Assembly (NCBI GenBank): GCA_947044405.1
Contig: CAMRHE010000166.1
Span: forward strand, 1,737,501 to 1,801,500
Length of the DNA stretch: 64,000 bases
Direction of reading: 5' to 3'
Source of the DNA: Leptodactylus fallax
Lineage: Eukaryota; Chordata; Amphibia; Anura; Leptodactylidae
The position numbers and the translations under genes were made by a program. The notes under the pieces were generated by a model, which saw nothing but the letters and a program-made list of their open reading frames with translations, had not been told where the DNA came from and made no database searches. Shown one piece after another: positions 13,201 to 28,200 of this stretch (position 1 is the stretch's first letter; each line of letters opens with the position of its first letter).

Positions 13201-16200
13201 TGTATAGCTCAGCACACACAGCAAAGCTCTGACGTGACATCAGGAAAATCCCATTGACTCAGCAAGAATAGAGAAGTTTCCTAATATTAGCACATGCATA
13301 CATTTCTAATATACTTCTAATAGGCAGTTGTGCAACAATATAACTTGAGGTCGGCTTACCATACCAATAATAGTTTGTTTGCAGAACTATATCAGGTCAT
13401 AGAGCCAGAGCTTTTATTGGAAATTTTTAATTCTTTAACAACTTCCCGACATCTTCCACAATAGTACGGCGGATGCCGGGTCTTTAAAGATAGTGGCCGC
13501 TCTTCTGCAACGCAGCCGCTATAGCAACCGGGTCTCTGCTGTATTATACAGCGGAGACTCGATGCTAATGCCTCTGATGGCGGGCATTGCAGGGCAGGAT
13601 CCCCCCCAAAGTTACAAATAGTACCTTTACAGATGCAGGTCGGCTCCCGCGATCTCTCCGCGATCTGTTCTTCTGACAGCTGGAAGCCTTGTGAAGGCTC
13701 CCAGGCTTGTCATTGCATTATAGCTATGTAGCGAATCTCCCATAGACTGCAATACAGTTGCATTGCAGTCTATGGGACTTGCAATCAAATGATTTCTGTT
13801 TCAAGCCCCCTAGGGGGGCTAATAAAATAGTAAAAAAAAAAATAATTAAAAAAGTTCACATCACCCCCCCCCCTTTCCCTAGAATACATATTAAAGTAAA
13901 ATATTACTGTGAAACACATACATTAGGTATCTCTGTGCCTGAAAACAACCGGTCTACAAACTTATAAAAATATTTTTCCCGTATAGTAAACACTGTAGTG
14001 CCAAACCGCCATTTCAACCGCCAACCGCCGTAGTGCCAAACCGCTGTTTCACTTGTGATAAATATTTGAATAAAAAGTGATCAAAGCAATAGACATTCCC
14101 CAAAATGGTATAACTAAAAAGAACACCTGGCCCCGTCAAAAAACACACCCTATGCATCCCCGTACACGGAAATATAAAAAAAAGTTAGGGGTGTCAGAAA
14201 ATGGCGACTTTTAGAAAAAGTTTTTTGGCAAAGTTTTAGATTTTTGTTAAGCGGTTAAAATGTAAATAAATTCATATAATTTTGGTATCCCTGGAATCGT
14301 ACCAAAACATAGAATACAGGTGACATGTCATTTTGGCTTCAGAGTGAACCCCATTCAGAATTTTTTTCCAGCTTCCCAGTACATTGTACAGAATAATAAA
14401 TGACAGCATCATGAAGAACAATTTGTCCCACAAACATTAAACCCTCATATGGCTCTGAGAACAAGAAAAAAAAAAAAAAAAAAAAAGGTGGTTTGGAGGG
14501 GGGGGGGGGGGAGAGAGTCAAAAATGAAAAATGGCACCGGCGGGAAGGGGTTAAAGGGGTTTCCTTCTTAGACACCTTATTCATATAACTCATCATGCAT
14601 TAAATGGAACCTGCCATCTATTTGGGACACTACTAAACCACCCAGGGGTTCTTATGGACTAGTAGTTTAGTATCCCAAATAGCCCTCTGATCTAACTCAC
14701 ATCCTCATCTCTTAGCCAGAGTGGAGCACTGTTACAAAGAGTATCATTATCTGAAGCACCAGCCCCGTATTACAAAAGACAACCCATTGTTTTAAAGGGT
14801 CATTATGCATTAATTTATTTCAGTGGTGGTGGTGCTGCAGGGAACTGAACAATTACTGTCAGGTTCCCCTACAGATTTCTGCCAATTCTAGAGTGTCCCA
14901 GCAGGGGAACTGCTGATTGTTAAAAGACCCCTCTAACAAAGAGTAACTATTGAAAGCAATTTTAATAGCTTTGCTCTGTATTCTAGTCAATGGTATATAC
15001 TGTACTTACCTGCCAAGAAGATCATAGTTGCTCCCTGTACAGTTTTCATTCAGAATAGAGTTAATGACACTGTCTGGGTCTTCAGAGGCGTTTGCCTGTA
15101 CAACATCTAGCGCCAGCTCATCGCTTACACTGGAATTGCTTGGATTTATGTTTTGATCAGCTAGTGACTGCAACTGCAGAACTGAATCATCAATGACAAC
15201 TTCTTGTATTAAATCACTACAGAGGGAGAGAAGAGTAAGATATGAGATCCTGACTGCAAGCCACAATCTATAGTGACTATACCCTCCCGCAACATGCAGT
15301 CCTTACTCAGTGCCTACTGAAGGTGCTGGAAGGACTGCAACATTCTGTTCTGGCTCCACAGTATGAATGGAAGTTTCTGAGGTACCCTCTCCAGGACCGA
15401 AGATCTCATGGATCGCTAGCAGGTTATCGCGAGAGCTCCCAGGGTTTTGAGAGGAGTAGCACACCTTTCAAAAACAGAATGGGGAAGATTTATGAAACAC
15501 TCTTTATCCAAGGAGACCTATAACTGAACGTTGTACTGAAACTGGTAGCGACAAAGAAAAGCTTCTCTTTCACACAGTTTCATAATTCTGCCCCAGTAAG
15601 TATTAATGGACAGATGAAACTGCACAAGAAAGCATAATAGTAATAAAAAAATAAAAATCATAAATAGAAATGGATGAAGTACATCAACAGTCTTTGCAAA
15701 GATAAATTTTGTAATAACCTGGTCAGGAAATATGTACTGACATGGAGAATCTGCTAAGTTGAAAATGCAGTCCAGTCTGCAGGCAGCATGTTATAGTGCA
15801 GGAGGAGCTGACAAGATGGTTACACATATTCGTGGGTAAAGACTTATCAGAAGTAGCATTTTATTCATTTACACCACTGCATATTCTGGTCTTAGGTGTC
15901 CAGTGGGTGGTGCTAGCCGGTGACTGACAGCCATCCATGTGCAGGCAGAGATAGCTGTCAATCAGTATGTAAGTCACCCACTGTACTCCTAAGCCCAGAC
16001 CCAAACTTGCAGTTCAATTACATATTCTACATGACTATTCCCTTTAAAAATGCAATTTTAGTTACAATAAATTGCTCTTTGTACTTCATCATGTTTGGGA
16101 AAATAGCTCTCCAGTGTTTTGGCACTAATAACAAATGGCCTACTATTGTCCCGACCCCTGAAAATTGATTCAAATGAATAAGACAAAGCCCAGTTTGAAT

Positions 16201-19200
16201 GATTTGGGAACTCTAAAGGTGCAAATACACCTTCAAAAGCTTATCTCCATGGAGAACAAAAGGATAGAAAGCTGAATTTCATCATGCCCGATTCTTCTCC
16301 CCCCTCTACCAACAATATCATCATCTGAAAGTCATAAGGTCCCATACACATTAGATAGTAGTTTGGTACTGCCGAATTTGGTTGGTTCAAAATTATATTT
16401 CTCTAATGTATATGGCTGCCTTTAATCCAGTCACTTAGCTAAACAGATGGAAGATATGAGAGCAGTATTTCTGCCTTCCCACCACATGTGATAGAAAGAT
16501 CCAGGGATGGAGTACTATTTCCATCAATTACTTGAGTAGAGTAAAACTATTTTACAAAGTCTTTCCAGGATGAGACACCAGTTTAACATGAATTAGTTTG
16601 TTGTATTTTTACTGCAAATCTCCAGTCTTGTAAGGAAACAAACAGTTGTTCCCATTTGGATTAGTTTAGAACCTTAGTCTCAAGATTGTTATGGCTGTAG
16701 CTTATAGAAGAAAGCTAGACTACACAATTTAGTAGAGAAACTATGCAACTCCTTGGTGGAAGAGGACAGGAGACCATGTGTCTAAAGCTAGCCATACATA
16801 TAAGGTAATTGTCGAACACTGAATCAGCGGACAGCCATCTCGGCTGACTCCCATATACAGATACAGGTATGGGAGCTGTATGGAGCATATTTCATAAACA
16901 GGTAAAAGGGGAGAAAAGAAAAGAACAAAACAAGAACAAATGCATCGCACAGTTGAAATACAAATTCCGAATCCTGATCTCTCCCAACATGTGCCTTCAG
17001 GGCTATTCAGTTAGGTTAAGGAGCATTACATAGGTCTATACCATTTGACTGCCCAGAAATGGGTCAACTGCACTGATATAAAAATGATATGTAAGCATAG
17101 GTTTAAATGATAGGAATGCAAACTTCAAGTCTAAAGACACACAAAACACAACAACATGACTCAAGTTATAAAATGTAGATTTCTCACCTCTTCCTCAGAA
17201 CCCTCAGGAATCTGTAAGATATGTCGACTGTATTTTGGTGGAGGCGACTGAGTTGACTCTAGAGTTAACTGTCTGCAAGCAAAACAAGTTAAACATGAAA
17301 CAAGTTGCCTGCAGTTAAATATTCCTTTTCGGTGCTACTGCAGGTGTTATAGGTGTGTGGAATGTATACCCAGAAGTCAAATGAAAAGGTATACAAGTAA
17401 TTCTAAAAGAATATTCAGAAAAGGTTCTAGTATTAGCGCTCATTTACCCAAAAGCCAGTTATCTCCACATTCACATTTGTGAAAGCAACAGAAACAAATC
17501 CCAGCAAGCACAGCAGAGAGAGTCAGAACTAAGAAGGCTTTTCAGTCTTCTCATCAAGAATCAAAAAGAAATATGCAAAAAAGACATGTAGGAACACCTC
17601 AGTGGGAATGTACATATACCTTTTTCGTTTTGGTGTCATTACTAGGTTTCCCCTCATTAAGCTCAGGATGAACTGAAGCACCTAGAAAATGATCCAAAAA
17701 AAAAAAAAAAAAAGAACAGAACATGTTGAGTAGTGTACTTCTACAGCAGGTATTAGCTGTAATATAAGGGACCCACAACAGCTGAGATCAGTGCTAAAGA
17801 GGACCTTTAAAAAATTCCAACTGCATCATTTAATATGTCCTGCGCCACTGATTTTGGCAGAGTTGTAATTTTTTTCTCTGGCCCCTTCCGTTCCTGAGCA
17901 ATCGTTGCTGTTAGTTTCAGCACAATTATGCTCTCTGCTGTCCAGTGGACAGTTCTGGGGTGGAGAAGAAAGACAGGAACTGCCCACCTGACAGCAGTGA
18001 GCAAACTTGGGCTGAAACTAACAGCAATGATTGCTCGGGAATGGTGGGGGGAGCCCTGGAACTATAAAAAAAAAAAAAAAAAGTCACAATATTGCAATGC
18101 AAATAACTGTTTTTACTCAAAGTTTTATTTTTTTTTTAAACTATTAAAAACATTACAATGCTTATAAAAATCTGGTATTGCTGTGACCAACAGAATATAA
18201 GTAACATGCCATTATTACACTATATAAAACACTATAAAAATGAAACCCTTAAGAAAATGAGGAAATTGCTTATTTCAAATTCTGAACATATTTCCCTAGT
18301 GTTTACACACATTACACAGAATATTTAATGAAGTAGAATTTGTCCCCCCAAAATAAAAACAAACAAACAAACAAACAATTAAGCCCTTATATGGCTCTGT
18401 GAACCATGAAATGAAGTTATGGTTTTTGGAAGGTCAGGAAAAAGAACTTCATAATGCTGCGCCCTTATGGGGTTAAGGTGTAAATGTGCCTTAAAAGGGA
18501 CAAATTCTAGAACTATATTTATATGGGAACTAAACATCTACGATAAAAAGTGACAGTTTTGAGACATTCACATGCTTTCTGTGTGGAATCTTCAGAAATT
18601 AATAGCATGCTACTTGTTTCAGGGGCCTTTGTGAAAATCCACTCAGGAATTTTCCTCTGCATCAACTGATGTGCCAACTCTTGGTCACGTGACACACTCC
18701 ATTCTACACAATGGGCCAGAGTAAAGGGGGAGAAGAGGAACAAGCTGCCCTCCACACAAGCAACTTCAGGTTTTGGGGTGTATAATAGTAATAAAGCCTA
18801 ACCAGCGCAGATAATGCACAGGTAAGCTATATTACTCCTTTAAAGAGGACCTTTCACGTCCTCATACATACTGTATGTGGTTTTATATACCGCTAGAAAG
18901 CAGACAGTGTGCTGAATTCACCCTGATGCTGGAGATATTGGTACAGTACTCTTCCATAGACTTGTACTGTCAAGGGGGGCATTCCTCACAGCCCAGCAAT
19001 GACGCAGAGCTGTAAGGCCTGCCTTGCTGACAACGAGGAGATACTGGTGCCGAAATTAATGGCACAGATATCTCCAGCACACAAGGAAAGCTGACACCAG
19101 CGTACTGTCTGCTTTCTAGCGGTATATAATACCGCATATCTAAGAGGATGTGAAAGGTCCTCTTTAAGAAAGAAAAATCACAGAACCTATACAGTAACGT

Positions 19201-22200
19201 CACACTTTGCAGTTGCTGACAGTTGTAAGGATGCAGTGTAACTTACCTTGGAAAGAAGTTTCTGCTGTTGACTATGTCTTCTTCTGAGTGTGGAAACTTC
19301 TTTCCAAAGAGCTTCATTTTCTCTACAGACAAACATTGTGTTAACATACAAATCAATAGAAATAATAATAATAAAAAAATAAAGTAAAATGAAACTAAAA
19401 ACTTTACTTATAGATTGATCACCAACCCTGATAGTAGCAAAACAACAAAAGTTAAAGGGGTTGTCCGGGATAAATTAATAATTTAATAGAGAACCCCCCC
19501 CCCCCATACTCCCCCTCCAACTTTCTAAATAACATTTATTCTACATTATTTTTAGTTTTACTGTAATATATGTAGGTCATGTGACCTACATATATTACAT
19601 TTTTGCCTTTCCGCTGATGTCCCGGTGTTGGTCTAAGGGATATCTGCACCCTGGAATGAAGCCTGCGCCCCCACCCACCCCAGAAGCCTGCCCCCCTCCC
19701 CAGCCCCATTATAATTACCCGATTCTCCTGTGAATATCCAGATCCCGGGATTTCATCACCAGAAGGCCCGCCTCTTCATTACATGTGCCGGCTGTCCACG
19801 CATGCGCAATACAGTGGGCGGCCGGCCTACGTCACAAAGAGGGTGTGTCGGCCGCTGATGACGTCACGGATCTGGACCTGGAAAGGAAGGTAAGTGTAAT
19901 GGGGCTGGGAGGGAGGGGGGCAGCTCAAAGAGGAGGTGACAGCCAATACACGTCACAAAGAGTTATTGCTGGCTGGAACCTCCATGGAGTCATGTAGTGC
20001 TGTATAATCTGGATTGCGAAAGCGCAATCCATATTATACCCTACGAGGGCCACTATGGAGCATCATACCATGCAGAGGCCACTGTGGAGCATTATACTAA
20101 TTATATTAAGACAGCAGGAAGCTACCCATGTAAACAAATGCAAAAGATGCCAGGAGCTCACAGAGAAACCCAGAAATTGCTCAAAACAATGCTAAAGGTA
20201 TTTGGGTGCACTTATTAACCTATTAATAGTACTACCAGACCTTTTTTGAAAAATGATTTTTTGCCCGGAAAACCCCTTTAAGCAGTGCTAGACTATAGCA
20301 GGCAACACTTATGAGTGATTTAAAATAACTTTGTATGTACAACTAGAGCTCCGTACACAACTCTTTTTACACTACACACAGTATGTGCTAGGAAAGCGCC
20401 ATACTGTAATATATGTTGGGAACACTCCCGATATAGAGTTTATTTCCAACATACAAATGTGAACAGAGCATAAAACTGCTCAGCAGTTTTCCAGTCTGCA
20501 AGCTCTCTGCAATTCTCAGTTGTCCACGACAAGAACACTTTGGCAAGAGTTTCAGAAACATCTGCGGAGGGTAAGAAAGTGTAGAAAAACAAGACTTGCA
20601 CTTATTAAGGAAGTTGAGGTAAACTGGAGGTAGAGGTTAAAATAGTTAAGTCAAATAAAAAACACCCCAAAAGCTTTACATTGCATGTGGACTAGATGCC
20701 TAACAAAAAAATCTAAGTGGAATTTATAATGTCCTAAGAAAAGTGTGACAGAGGTGGCCACATGCTCTGACAACTGCATGCAGCTGAATTCCCAGCTGTC
20801 AATGACACCACCAGTTTAAAGGAAACAGTCGAGTGTTACCAGCAAACTTGTGCTGTGATTGGTTACCTCGAACAACTGGGGATTTGGTTGCACATCTCAA
20901 CTTACTAATAGATGAATTGGTAACGCGAGTTCCCTTTTCATCAGTTCCTCCATCTATAACATTATGGCAGGTGGAGAGGTATGCAGCGATACACATCACT
21001 TCGTCTCCTCCACTGCACCTGTGCTAGATTACGTAGCATGCAGTGGGGCAGATAATCTAAGGTCTAGCTTTTAGACATTACAAAATTAGACTAGACAGGG
21101 TTAAACTGCACCAAATTTTCCAAAGCGTCTAATGTGGTTTAAAAATCTGGTGTACTTTTAGATTGTCTAGTCCAACATTACACCACTTATTAGATGGCTT
21201 AGTTTACGACAGAATGTTAAAGAAACGTCAGTCCTCAAAATATGAGGTTTGGATCGGAAGCAGGTTGACAGTGTTAATAGCTTATGCAAATATGAGAATC
21301 ACTTCTCGTCATCTTCTAAGGGGGTTTGGGATAATCGGTACTGTCTGTAGTGGGTATAGCAGCTTCAAAATAAATCATCCAAAGACTACAGCAGTTTTAG
21401 TATGTCACTACCCATAACTCTTTTTCAGAGAGGGGGGAAGAGTAAGGGTATTGTGGGAGAGAAAAAAAAAATAAAATCTGTCTTCCAGTGTATGATAGCC
21501 AAACATCCTCTTACATAACTGGTTGAAACCCTCCAGTCCGTCCTTACAAAATGTCCTTGTCCAATTGAAACATTGTCTGCATCTTGACTACTTAAAGGGG
21601 TATTCCCAGCTCAAAGATCCTATCAATACTATTAGCTTATGTAAATTCAAAAGTTTTCCTAAATACATCGCTTTAGCAATGCTGTTTCTTTTGCCTTCTA
21701 TGTGAAATTATTCCTCCCATTGTTTACACATAATTGTCAAGGCACCCAACCTGTTATCTGATCTTCGGTTGGATGACAAATGCTCAGACAGAGTTGGTTA
21801 TTGCTCTATGTAAACACAAGTTGTTTGTCCTGATATGATGTAAGTGTTCTCCTGCCCTGTGTAATGTAATATACATTTACTGCGCATATTTGATCTGCAT
21901 TATTATAGATTTCTAGAAATGATAATGAATCATTTTTCGTGGTAAAGACAATGTCTATATCTATTGATGTACATCATAGTGTCCTGTCCATCAAACAGTC
22001 AAAGCCCACCCACCAACTTGGTGAAAAATACAGGAAGTGAGAAGAGGAGACAGCAAGCAAACTGCTGAGACAGGGAGATGGGAAACCCCTTTGAAGCTGA
22101 ATGGAACAAGTTCCATGGCTGGGAGCTCTGGTCTTCCATTTATTTCACCAGGCTGGATCACCTGATAGAGGGCGAGACGTGGTGCACCTTCGAACAGCTA

Positions 22201-25200
22201 TGGGACAAATAACACCCCACATCGTGCCTTCATTTTTTTTTTCCAAGATGGCGTTGCTGGAGTGGCTGCCTGCTACAGCAGCTCTGAGACTCTCTATCTT
22301 ATTTTTCTTTCTTTGTCTCGTTTTTTACCTCTCTACTTAAGGACTTTGCACTATGAAGAAACACACACAAAGACTTGGACCCTTGTGATACTTTTTTTTT
22401 GCTTTTATCTGTCTTTTTGTTCTGCTTGAAAATGGGATCTTTTGTGTATGCAGACAATTCCTTTGTCTATACAAGAGAGGAACTTCTGCAGCTTAGAGAC
22501 ACAGCAGGACGGCATACCATCTGGTCACACATCCCCCTCGAGCTTTGGAGAAAGAAAAAGCGGGTGAGGGGATGCAGAGCTGGTACTCTTCAGAGGATTA
22601 AAAAGAGGCGTTACCGACCAGCTGTTCCCTCCATCATCATGGGCAATGTGAGATCTCTTGCAAACAAGATGGATGAACTAACAGCGCTCACCAGGCATCA
22701 TCAGGAGTTTCGGGCGTGCAGCATGATGCTACTTACAGAGACTTGGCTCACTGAAGTTACTCCTGACCCTCTGGTCTCCTTGGATGGTTTTAAACTCCTT
22801 CGGGCAGACAGGACAAGGGAAAGCGGTAAGAGGAAAGGAGGAGGGCTGGCAATGTTTGTGAATAATAGATGGTGTAATCCTAGGCACATTGTGATTAAGG
22901 AGCAAACTTGCTGTGAGGACATTGAACTATTAGCTGTGAGCATGAGACCTTTCTACCTACCAAGGGAACTATCGCATGTCATCGTGATAGCTGCATATGT
23001 CCCCCCCTCTGCGAAAGCTGACACTGCCTGCGAGGTCCTACAAGCCACGCTGAGCGTTCTACAGTTAAAACATCCCCAGGCCCTCTTTCTTGTGTCGGGT
23101 GATTTCAACCATGCCTCTCCATCATCCACACTGCCCAGTTTCACACAGTATGTAACCTGCCACACAAGAGACAACAAAACACTGGACTTGTTCTTTGCCA
23201 ACGCGAGGGAGGCATATAGCTCATCAGCCCTACCGCCCCTGGGGAGATCGGATCACAACCTAGTACATCTCTGACCTGTGTACAAGCCACTTGTACGTAG
23301 AGAACCAGCTGTCAACCGCACAGTGAAGATATGGTCCGAGGAGAGTGATGAGGCTCTGAGGGATTGTTTTGACACAACCGCATGGGAAGTTCTGCAGGAT
23401 TCTTATGGAGAAGACATAGAAGGACTCACACACTGCATAACGGACTACATTAATTTTTGTGTGGACAACACAGTACCCACAAAAGTGGTGAGGTGCTTCT
23501 CCAATAACAAACCATGGATTAACTCTGATATAAAAACACTACTTAAGGAGAAAAAGATGGCATTTAGGACAAGAGATAAGGAGGGGTTGAAGGAAGTACA
23601 AAAAGGAGCTGAGGCATCTAAATCAGGCAAGGAAAAGCCAGTTATAAAGAAAAAATGAAAAAGCAAATGGAAAGAAAAGACATAAGGGGGGGTCTGGGAG
23701 GGGCTTAAGTCAATTTCGGGTCATAAACAGTCTGTCTGCCAGATTGAGGCAGATGTTAATTGGCTTAATGAACTAAACCTATTCTTCAACAGATTTGATC
23801 ACACACCAGCTCCTCCCACCCCAGTATGTCCTTCAGCTTCCCCCACCACAATGACTTCTCCCCATGCGGCCACTTCCCAACAGACCAGTAAATCCAGAAA
23901 TCCGTCTTTATCTGGCCACAGTCTGACCTTCACACGGGCCCAGGTGAGGAAGGAGATGAAAAAGATCAAGGCGAGGAAAGCCGCAGGGCCAGATGACATC
24001 AGTGCAAGGCTAATTAAGACTTGCGGGGACCAGCTGTGTGGTATAATTACATATATGTATAATATGAGCCTGAGGCAGGAAATAGTCCCTGAATTATGGA
24101 AATTTTCTTGTGTGGTACCAGTTCCAAAGAAACCCCACCCTATGGACCTCAATGACTACAAACCTGTAGCACTGACATCCCACCTGATGAAGATCTTGGA
24201 GAGATTGGTTCTCACACATCTCCGCCCTCTAGTGAGCCCCGCTATGGACCCCCTCCAGTTTGCTTATCGGCCGGGCATTGGGGTAGATGATGCCATCATC
24301 CATCTTCTGCACAGGGCTCTGTCTCACCTGGAGAAACCAGGGAACACAGTGAGAATAATGTTCTTTGATTTCTCCAGTGTTTTTAACACCATACAGCCCA
24401 GGTTATTGAGGGACAAGCTGGGCCTTGCTGGAGTGGACCACCACCTCTCCAACTGGATCCTAGACTACCTCACAAATCGACCTCAATACGTGAGAGCTCA
24501 AGACTGTGTATCAGGTACCGTGATCTGTAATACGGGGGCACCTCAGGGTACGGTTCTCGCCCCTTTCCTCTTCACACTGTACACTGCTGATTTTAGGTGC
24601 AACTCATCCAGCTGCTACCTACAGAAGTATTCTGACGACTCTGCAATAGTGGGTCTCATCACAGATGATGATGATAGGGAGTACAGAGAACTGAACCAGG
24701 ATTTTGTGGACTGGTGCCACCGGAACCACCTGAAGATTAACGCAGGGAAGACCAAGGAGATGGTGGTGGACTTCCGTAAAGGCAGAAGCCCTCCTAATCC
24801 AGTGGACATCCTGGGGACAGGCATCGAGATTGTGAACACCTATAAGTGTTTCAGTGTTTCACTGAATTTCCCCACTGTGGGACTATTAAAGGACTATTAT
24901 TAAGTACCTGGGTTTGCTCCTTAATAATAAGCTGGACTGGGCAGATCATATGGAGGCCCTGTACAGGAAGGGCCACAGCAGGCTCTACCTGCTTAGGAAG
25001 CTGAGAGCCTTTGGAATCCGGGGGGCACTTCTTAGAACTTTCTTCAACTCGGTAGTGGCATCAGCCATCTTCTTTGGAGTGGCCTGCTGGGGGAGCAGTA
25101 TATCAACCAGGGACAGAAATAAACTTGACAAGCTGATAAGAAAGGCCAGCTCTGTCCTGGGGAGCCCACTGGACCCAGTGCAGGTGATGGGTGACAAAAG

Positions 25201-28200
25201 GATACTGTCCGTGGTGAGCTCCATGCGGGAGAAGAAGTCCCATCCCATGCATGAGACTGTGATCGCGCTGAGCAGTACTGTCAGTGACCGACTGCTCCAC
25301 CCTAGGTGTGAGAAGGAGCGCTATCGGAAGTCTTTCCTCCCCACCGCGGTTAGGCTGTACAACCAACACCGACCTAAGCGGAGATCATTACACACAGAGA
25401 ACTGAAATATCTCTCTGCCTGTTAAATCCCCCCCGCCCCCGCTACTTCCTATATGTCTGTCGGCTATCAAAGTAATGCCTCTTACCTTGGAACATTCCTG
25501 TACATGTTGTATTTGTATTTTTATCTGCTTATCTTTGCTGCTGTAACACACTGAATTTCCCCATTGTGGGACTATTAAAGGACAATTATTATTATTATTA
25601 TTATCGTTTTGTGCAACTGAGACATGCCCTCCAAGCCCAGTTCTCTGCCTCCCCCACTCACAATCTAGCTGGGCCTGGTATTATTCGCCAGATTCCTGAT
25701 AGTGTATCTACTATATACGAAGCTATACTACAGCACTATGTGAGCCTCCTCAACCCTAGGGCTAAGGCTGCCTGGTTTAGGGATATTCCTCTGATATTAC
25801 TGTGCTTATTTAACTCCTGTATGCCTTCATAAAATGGAAATTATACCCAATTTGACTTGCCTGAGATGTGGGTGTGAGAATTCCAACTTGGCACATGATC
25901 TGGTCATACATTTCATTCAGAGCTTCTGATCTGAGGTGATCTAATGTTTGTCAACGGTGACTGAAGTCCCTATGTCCCCAGCTCCTTCGTTGTGCCTATT
26001 TGGAGTAGTGGATGAGGACAGCTACCATAACCACTGTAGGTTGGTAGCTGGGTAACCGCAGTCTCCTTCTGCGGATCTGTGGTCTATAACTGTTGTGCAC
26101 TTTGTACTCTCTAAATACTCCCTTGTGTCCCCACTCCTAATTGGGTATATACACAGTAGAGACCAAAAGTTTGGACACACCTTCTCATTCCAAGAGTTTT
26201 CTGTATTTTCATGACTATAAAAATTGTAGATTCACACTGAAGGCATCAAAACTATGAATTAACAAATGTGGAATTATATACTTAACAAAAAAGTGTGAAA
26301 CAACTGAAAATATGTCTTATATTCTAGGTTCTTCAAAGTAGCCACCTTTTGCTTTGATTACTGCTTTGCACACTCTTGGCATTCTCTTGATGAGCTTCAA
26401 GAGGTAGTCACCTGAAATGGTTTTCACTTCACAGGTGTGCCCTGTCAGGTTTAATAAGTGGGATTTCTTGCCTTATAAATGGGGTTGGGACCATCAGTTG
26501 TGTTGTTCAGAAGTCAGGTGGATACACAGCTGATAGTCCTACTGAATGGAGTGTTAGAATTTGTATTATGGCAAGAAAAAAGCAGCTAGTAAAGAAAAAT
26601 GAGTGGCCATCATTACTTTAAGAAATGAAAGTCAGTCACTCAGAAAAATTGGGAAAATTTTGAAAGTGTCCCCAAGTGCAGTGGCCAAAACCATCAAGCG
26701 CTACAAAGAAACTGGCTCACATGAGGACCACCCCAGGAAAGGAAGACCAAGAGTCACCTCTGCTGCGGAGGATAAGTTCATCCAGTCACCAGCCTCAGAA
26801 ATCGCAGGTTAACAGCAGCTCAGATTAGAGACCAGGTCAATGCCACACAGAGTTCTAGCAGCAGACACATCTCTACAACAACTGTTAAGAGGAGACTGTG
26901 TGCAGCAGGCCTTCATGGTAAAATAGCTGCTAGGAAACCACTGCTAAGGACAGGCAACAAGCAGAAGAGACTTGTTTGGGCTAAAGAACACAAGGAATGG
27001 ACATTAGACCTGTGGAAATCTGTGCTTTGGTCTGATGAGTCCAAATTTGAGATCTTTGGTTCCAACCACGGTGTCTTTGTGCGACGCAGAAAAGGTGAAC
27101 GAATGGACTCTACATGCCTGGTTCCCACCGTGAAGCATGGAGGAGGAGGTGTGATGGTGTGGGGGTGCTTTGCTGGTGACACTGTTGGGGATTTATTCAA
27201 AATTGAAGGAATACTGAACCAGCATGGTTACCACAGCATCTTGCAGCGGCATGCTATTCCATCCGGTTTGCGTTTAGTTGGACCATCATTTATTTTTCAA
27301 CAGGACAATGACCCCAAACACACCTCCAGACTGTGTAAGGCCTATTTGACCAAGAAGGAGAGTGATGGGGTGCTACGCCAGATGACCTGGCCTCCACAGT
27401 CACCAGACCTGAACCCAATCGAGATGGTTTGGGGTGAGCTGGACCACAGAGTGAAGGCAAAAGGGCCAACAAGTGCTAAGCATCTCTGGGAACTCCTTCA
27501 AGACTGTTGACGACCATTTCAGGTGACTAGCTCTTGAAGCTCATCAAGAGAATGCCAAGAGTGTGCAAAGCAGTAATCAAAGCAAAAGGTGGCTACTTTG
27601 AAGAACCTAGAATATAAGACATATTTTCAGTTGTTTCACACTTTTTTGTTAAGTATATAATTCCACATTTGTTAATTCATAGTTTTGATGCCTTCAGTGT
27701 GAATCTACAATTTTTATAGTCATGAAAATACAGAAAACTCTTGGAATGAGAAGGTGTGTCCAAACTTTTGGTCTATACTGTATATATATCTCTTATATAT
27801 ATAAAAATGAGTTCCTGTCTGTCTGTCTGTTCTTTATGCGCGACCAAACGACTGGACCGATCCTCACCAAATTTGGCACACATGTACATCAGGTGTCCGG
27901 GAATATTATAGACTGGGTCTCAGCTCTCTTGGACGTACCGTTCCTGAGGTACAGTATTCCCAAAAAATGACCAGCATTAGTCTATACAAGCCTGCAAGTC
28001 TTTCACTCATATTCCAACTGCCATACACACAGTCACATGTCCCTTATCAGCCAATAACAGCTCGCAGGCGCTTACTCTCCTCAGGCACACAGGTTTCCAT
28101 AGCAACCAAGCTATGTATGACCTGTATTAGTGAATAGCAGTTCACAGGACCTTAAATATTCAGTCATATCACGTGTATCAGCCAATATAAGTTCACATTT

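Larger units (their letters stand above)
22100..25604 (+). mobile_element. Nearly full-length L2-clade LINE, inactivated
   Basis: An L2/CR1-group LINE on the plus strand with endonuclease and reverse transcriptase in one main reading frame and a 3' end of TTTCCCCATTGTGGGACTAT then (ATT)n at about 25545-25604. The 5' boundary is not clear; the element certainly includes 22375 onward. Breaks are an in-frame TGA at 23272-23274, a pair of opposing frameshifts at about 23640-23690, and a 58-bp insertion at 24847-24904. It lies antisense to HSF3 in intron 4. Confidence 0.85.

Noticed and set aside
22375..25405. Endonuclease and reverse-transcriptase frames as a host gene
   Set aside because: Domain order, 3' tail and (ATT)n identify an L2 LINE, and it has stops, frameshifts and an insertion.
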